Shown one piece after another: positions 4,434 through 5,417 of a stretch of DNA of 5,417 bases. The DNA comes from Chlorobiales bacterium. GTDB lineage: Bacteria > Bacteroidota > Chlorobiia > Chlorobiales > Chlorobiaceae. Under the pieces are notes generated by a model that was not told the DNA's origin, ran no database searches, and was given only the letters and a program-made list of their open reading frames with translations. Position numbers and translations under genes: made by a program. The stretch is taken from the NCBI GenBank assembly GCA_022360415.1, contig JAKSDB010000306.1, positions 1-5,417 on the forward strand. Direction: 5' to 3'. Each line of letters begins with the position of its first letter. Positions within the stretch are counted from its first letter, which is position 1.

Positions 4434-5417
4434 TCAAACCTCACGGCTGACATAAAAATCCCCGGTTATCCCGTCATTCGAAAAAAGAATCTGCCAGAGC
4501 TGGACGTTTCGGGCACGGAACGAGCCGGCGGCGCTGAGGAGGTAGTACCGCCACATTCTGTAGAAACGCTCGTCGTAGGCGTGTTTCAGATCGGGCCAGT
4601 GGCGTTCGAAGTTTTCATGCCACGCCTTGAGGGTTTTGTAATAGTCGTTCCCGAAAGCGTGCCAATCTTCCATGATGTGCAGCCCTTCGCTGGCGGCAGT
4701 GATCTGTTTCGCCGAAGGAAGCATGGAGTTCGGGAAGATGTATTTGTGAGTCCATCTGTCGGTATTCGCAGAGGAGCGTTTGCTGCCGATGGTGTGCAAA
4801 AGAAACAGTCCGTTTTCTTTGAGGCATTCTGAAGTGATCTCGAAAAAACGGCGGTAGTTTTTTACCCCCACATGCTCGAACATGCCGATGGAGTAGATAC
4901 GGTCATAGCTGCCGCGAATGTCCCGGTAATCCATCAGGTTGATTTCGACAGGGAGGTTGTTGTTCAACTCTTCGGCTTTCTTTACCTGTTCGCTTGAAAC
5001 AGTAACTCCTGTTACGTTGACACCATAGTGCTCCGCCGCAAACCGGGCGGCTCCTCCCCAGCCGCATCCGATATCGAGCACTTTCATGCCGGGTTCGAGC
5101 TGCAGCTTGTTGAAGATCAGCCGCAATTTGTTTTCCTGAGCTTCGTCGAGACAGCTTGCCCCTTTCCAGTAGGCGCAACTGTAGAGCATGTTCCGGTCGA
5201 GCATCGCTTTGTAGAGGTCGTTGCCGATGTTGTAATGGGTTTCTCCGACATGAAAGGCTCTCGAAGGGTGTTGCAGGTTGATGAGCATTCCGGCAAGGTT
5301 GCTGAGGGCACGGGTGAACTGTGAAACCTTTTTGTCGAGTTTCGCCCTGAGCACCCTGAAGAAAAACTCGTCGAGCGCGTCACACTCCCACCATCCGTCC
5401 ATGTAGGACTCCCCGAT
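4434..5417 (-). CDS. cfa: Cyclopropane-fatty-acyl-phospholipid synthase, N-terminus beyond window
   Basis: The enzyme transfers a methylene group from S-adenosylmethionine to the cis double bond of unsaturated acyl chains in membrane phospholipids, which toughens membranes against acid and other stress. Numbering from Met at 5402: GESYMDGWWECD opens the readable part; YSCAYWK is at 74-80; the SAM-binding motif VLDIGCGWGG at 108-117; MFEHVG at 174-179; FLLHTIGS at 200-207; MEDWHAFG at 244-251; and GSFRAR near 293-298. Residues matching the E. coli bicarbonate/active site (C139, E239, H266, Y317, from memory) are present as C76, E176, H203 and Y254. The frame stays open to the window edge through codons IGESY, matching internal E. 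coli Cfa sequence. Met at 5402 is therefore not the start, and roughly 55-60 residues are missing. It is GC-richer than the rest of the window and shows no frame damage. Confidence 0.96.
   Translation of the reverse strand: MGESYMDGWWECDALDEFFFRVLRAKLDKKVSQFTRALSNLAGMLINLQHPSRAFHVGETHYNIGNDLYKAMLDRNMLYSCAYWKGASCLDEAQENKLRLIFNKLQLEPGMKVLDIGCGWGGAARFAAEHYGVNVTGVTVSSEQVKKAEELNNNLPVEINLMDYRDIRGSYDRIYSIGMFEHVGVKNYRRFFEITSECLKENGLFLLHTIGSKRSSANTDRWTHKYIFPNSMLPSAKQITAASEGLHIMEDWHAFGNDYYKTLKAWHENFERHWPDLKHAYDERFYRMWRYYLLSAAGSFRARNVQLWQILFSNDGITGDFYVSREV

Noticed and set aside
4392..4832. 146-residue + strand frame opposite cfa
   Set aside because: It is antisense to conserved catalytic residues of Cfa. 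The openness is a by-product of GC-rich codon use.

Overview
The window holds the 3' end of a group II intron, then a run of small, mostly unrecognised genes on the + strand, then a convergent cyclopropane-fatty-acid synthase gene on the - strand cut off by the right edge. It looks like a Gram-negative bacterial chromosome: there is a periplasmic-type signal peptide at 1702 and a typical bacterial cfa gene. No marker gene fixes the phylum. A green-sulfur-type host is only a guess.

Region by region: (1) 1-361 is the 3' part of a group II intron with domains III, V and VI recognisable and no room for an intron-encoded reverse transcriptase. (2) 505-1483 is a very AT-rich two-gene unit with overlapping reading frames: a degenerate phospholipase-D-like protein, then a three-helix membrane protein, closed by a terminator-like hairpin. 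(3) 1702-2193 encodes an exported, lysine-rich, probably coiled-coil protein, with a strong hairpin and C-rich tract after it. (4) 2472-3564 is a compact cluster of four small membrane proteins, the last a 31-residue peptide whose start overlaps the preceding stop codon. (5) 3565-3868 has no convincing gene but carries a hairpin just ahead of (6) 3869-4402, a membrane-anchored coiled-coil protein with an acidic tail. (7) 4434-5417 (-) is cfa, lacking its N-terminus.

Composition is uneven. In two hand-picked 60-base rows, 841-900 has 11 G+C and 5041-5100 has 39. Together with the intron and the absence of recognisable housekeeping genes, this suggests that about 1-3600 is accessory DNA next to a more stable segment holding 3869-4402 and cfa. 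The best candidates for an undescribed system are the PLD-like/membrane pair and the four-gene membrane cluster. Neither can be given a function from sequence alone. The only product named with near certainty is Cfa.
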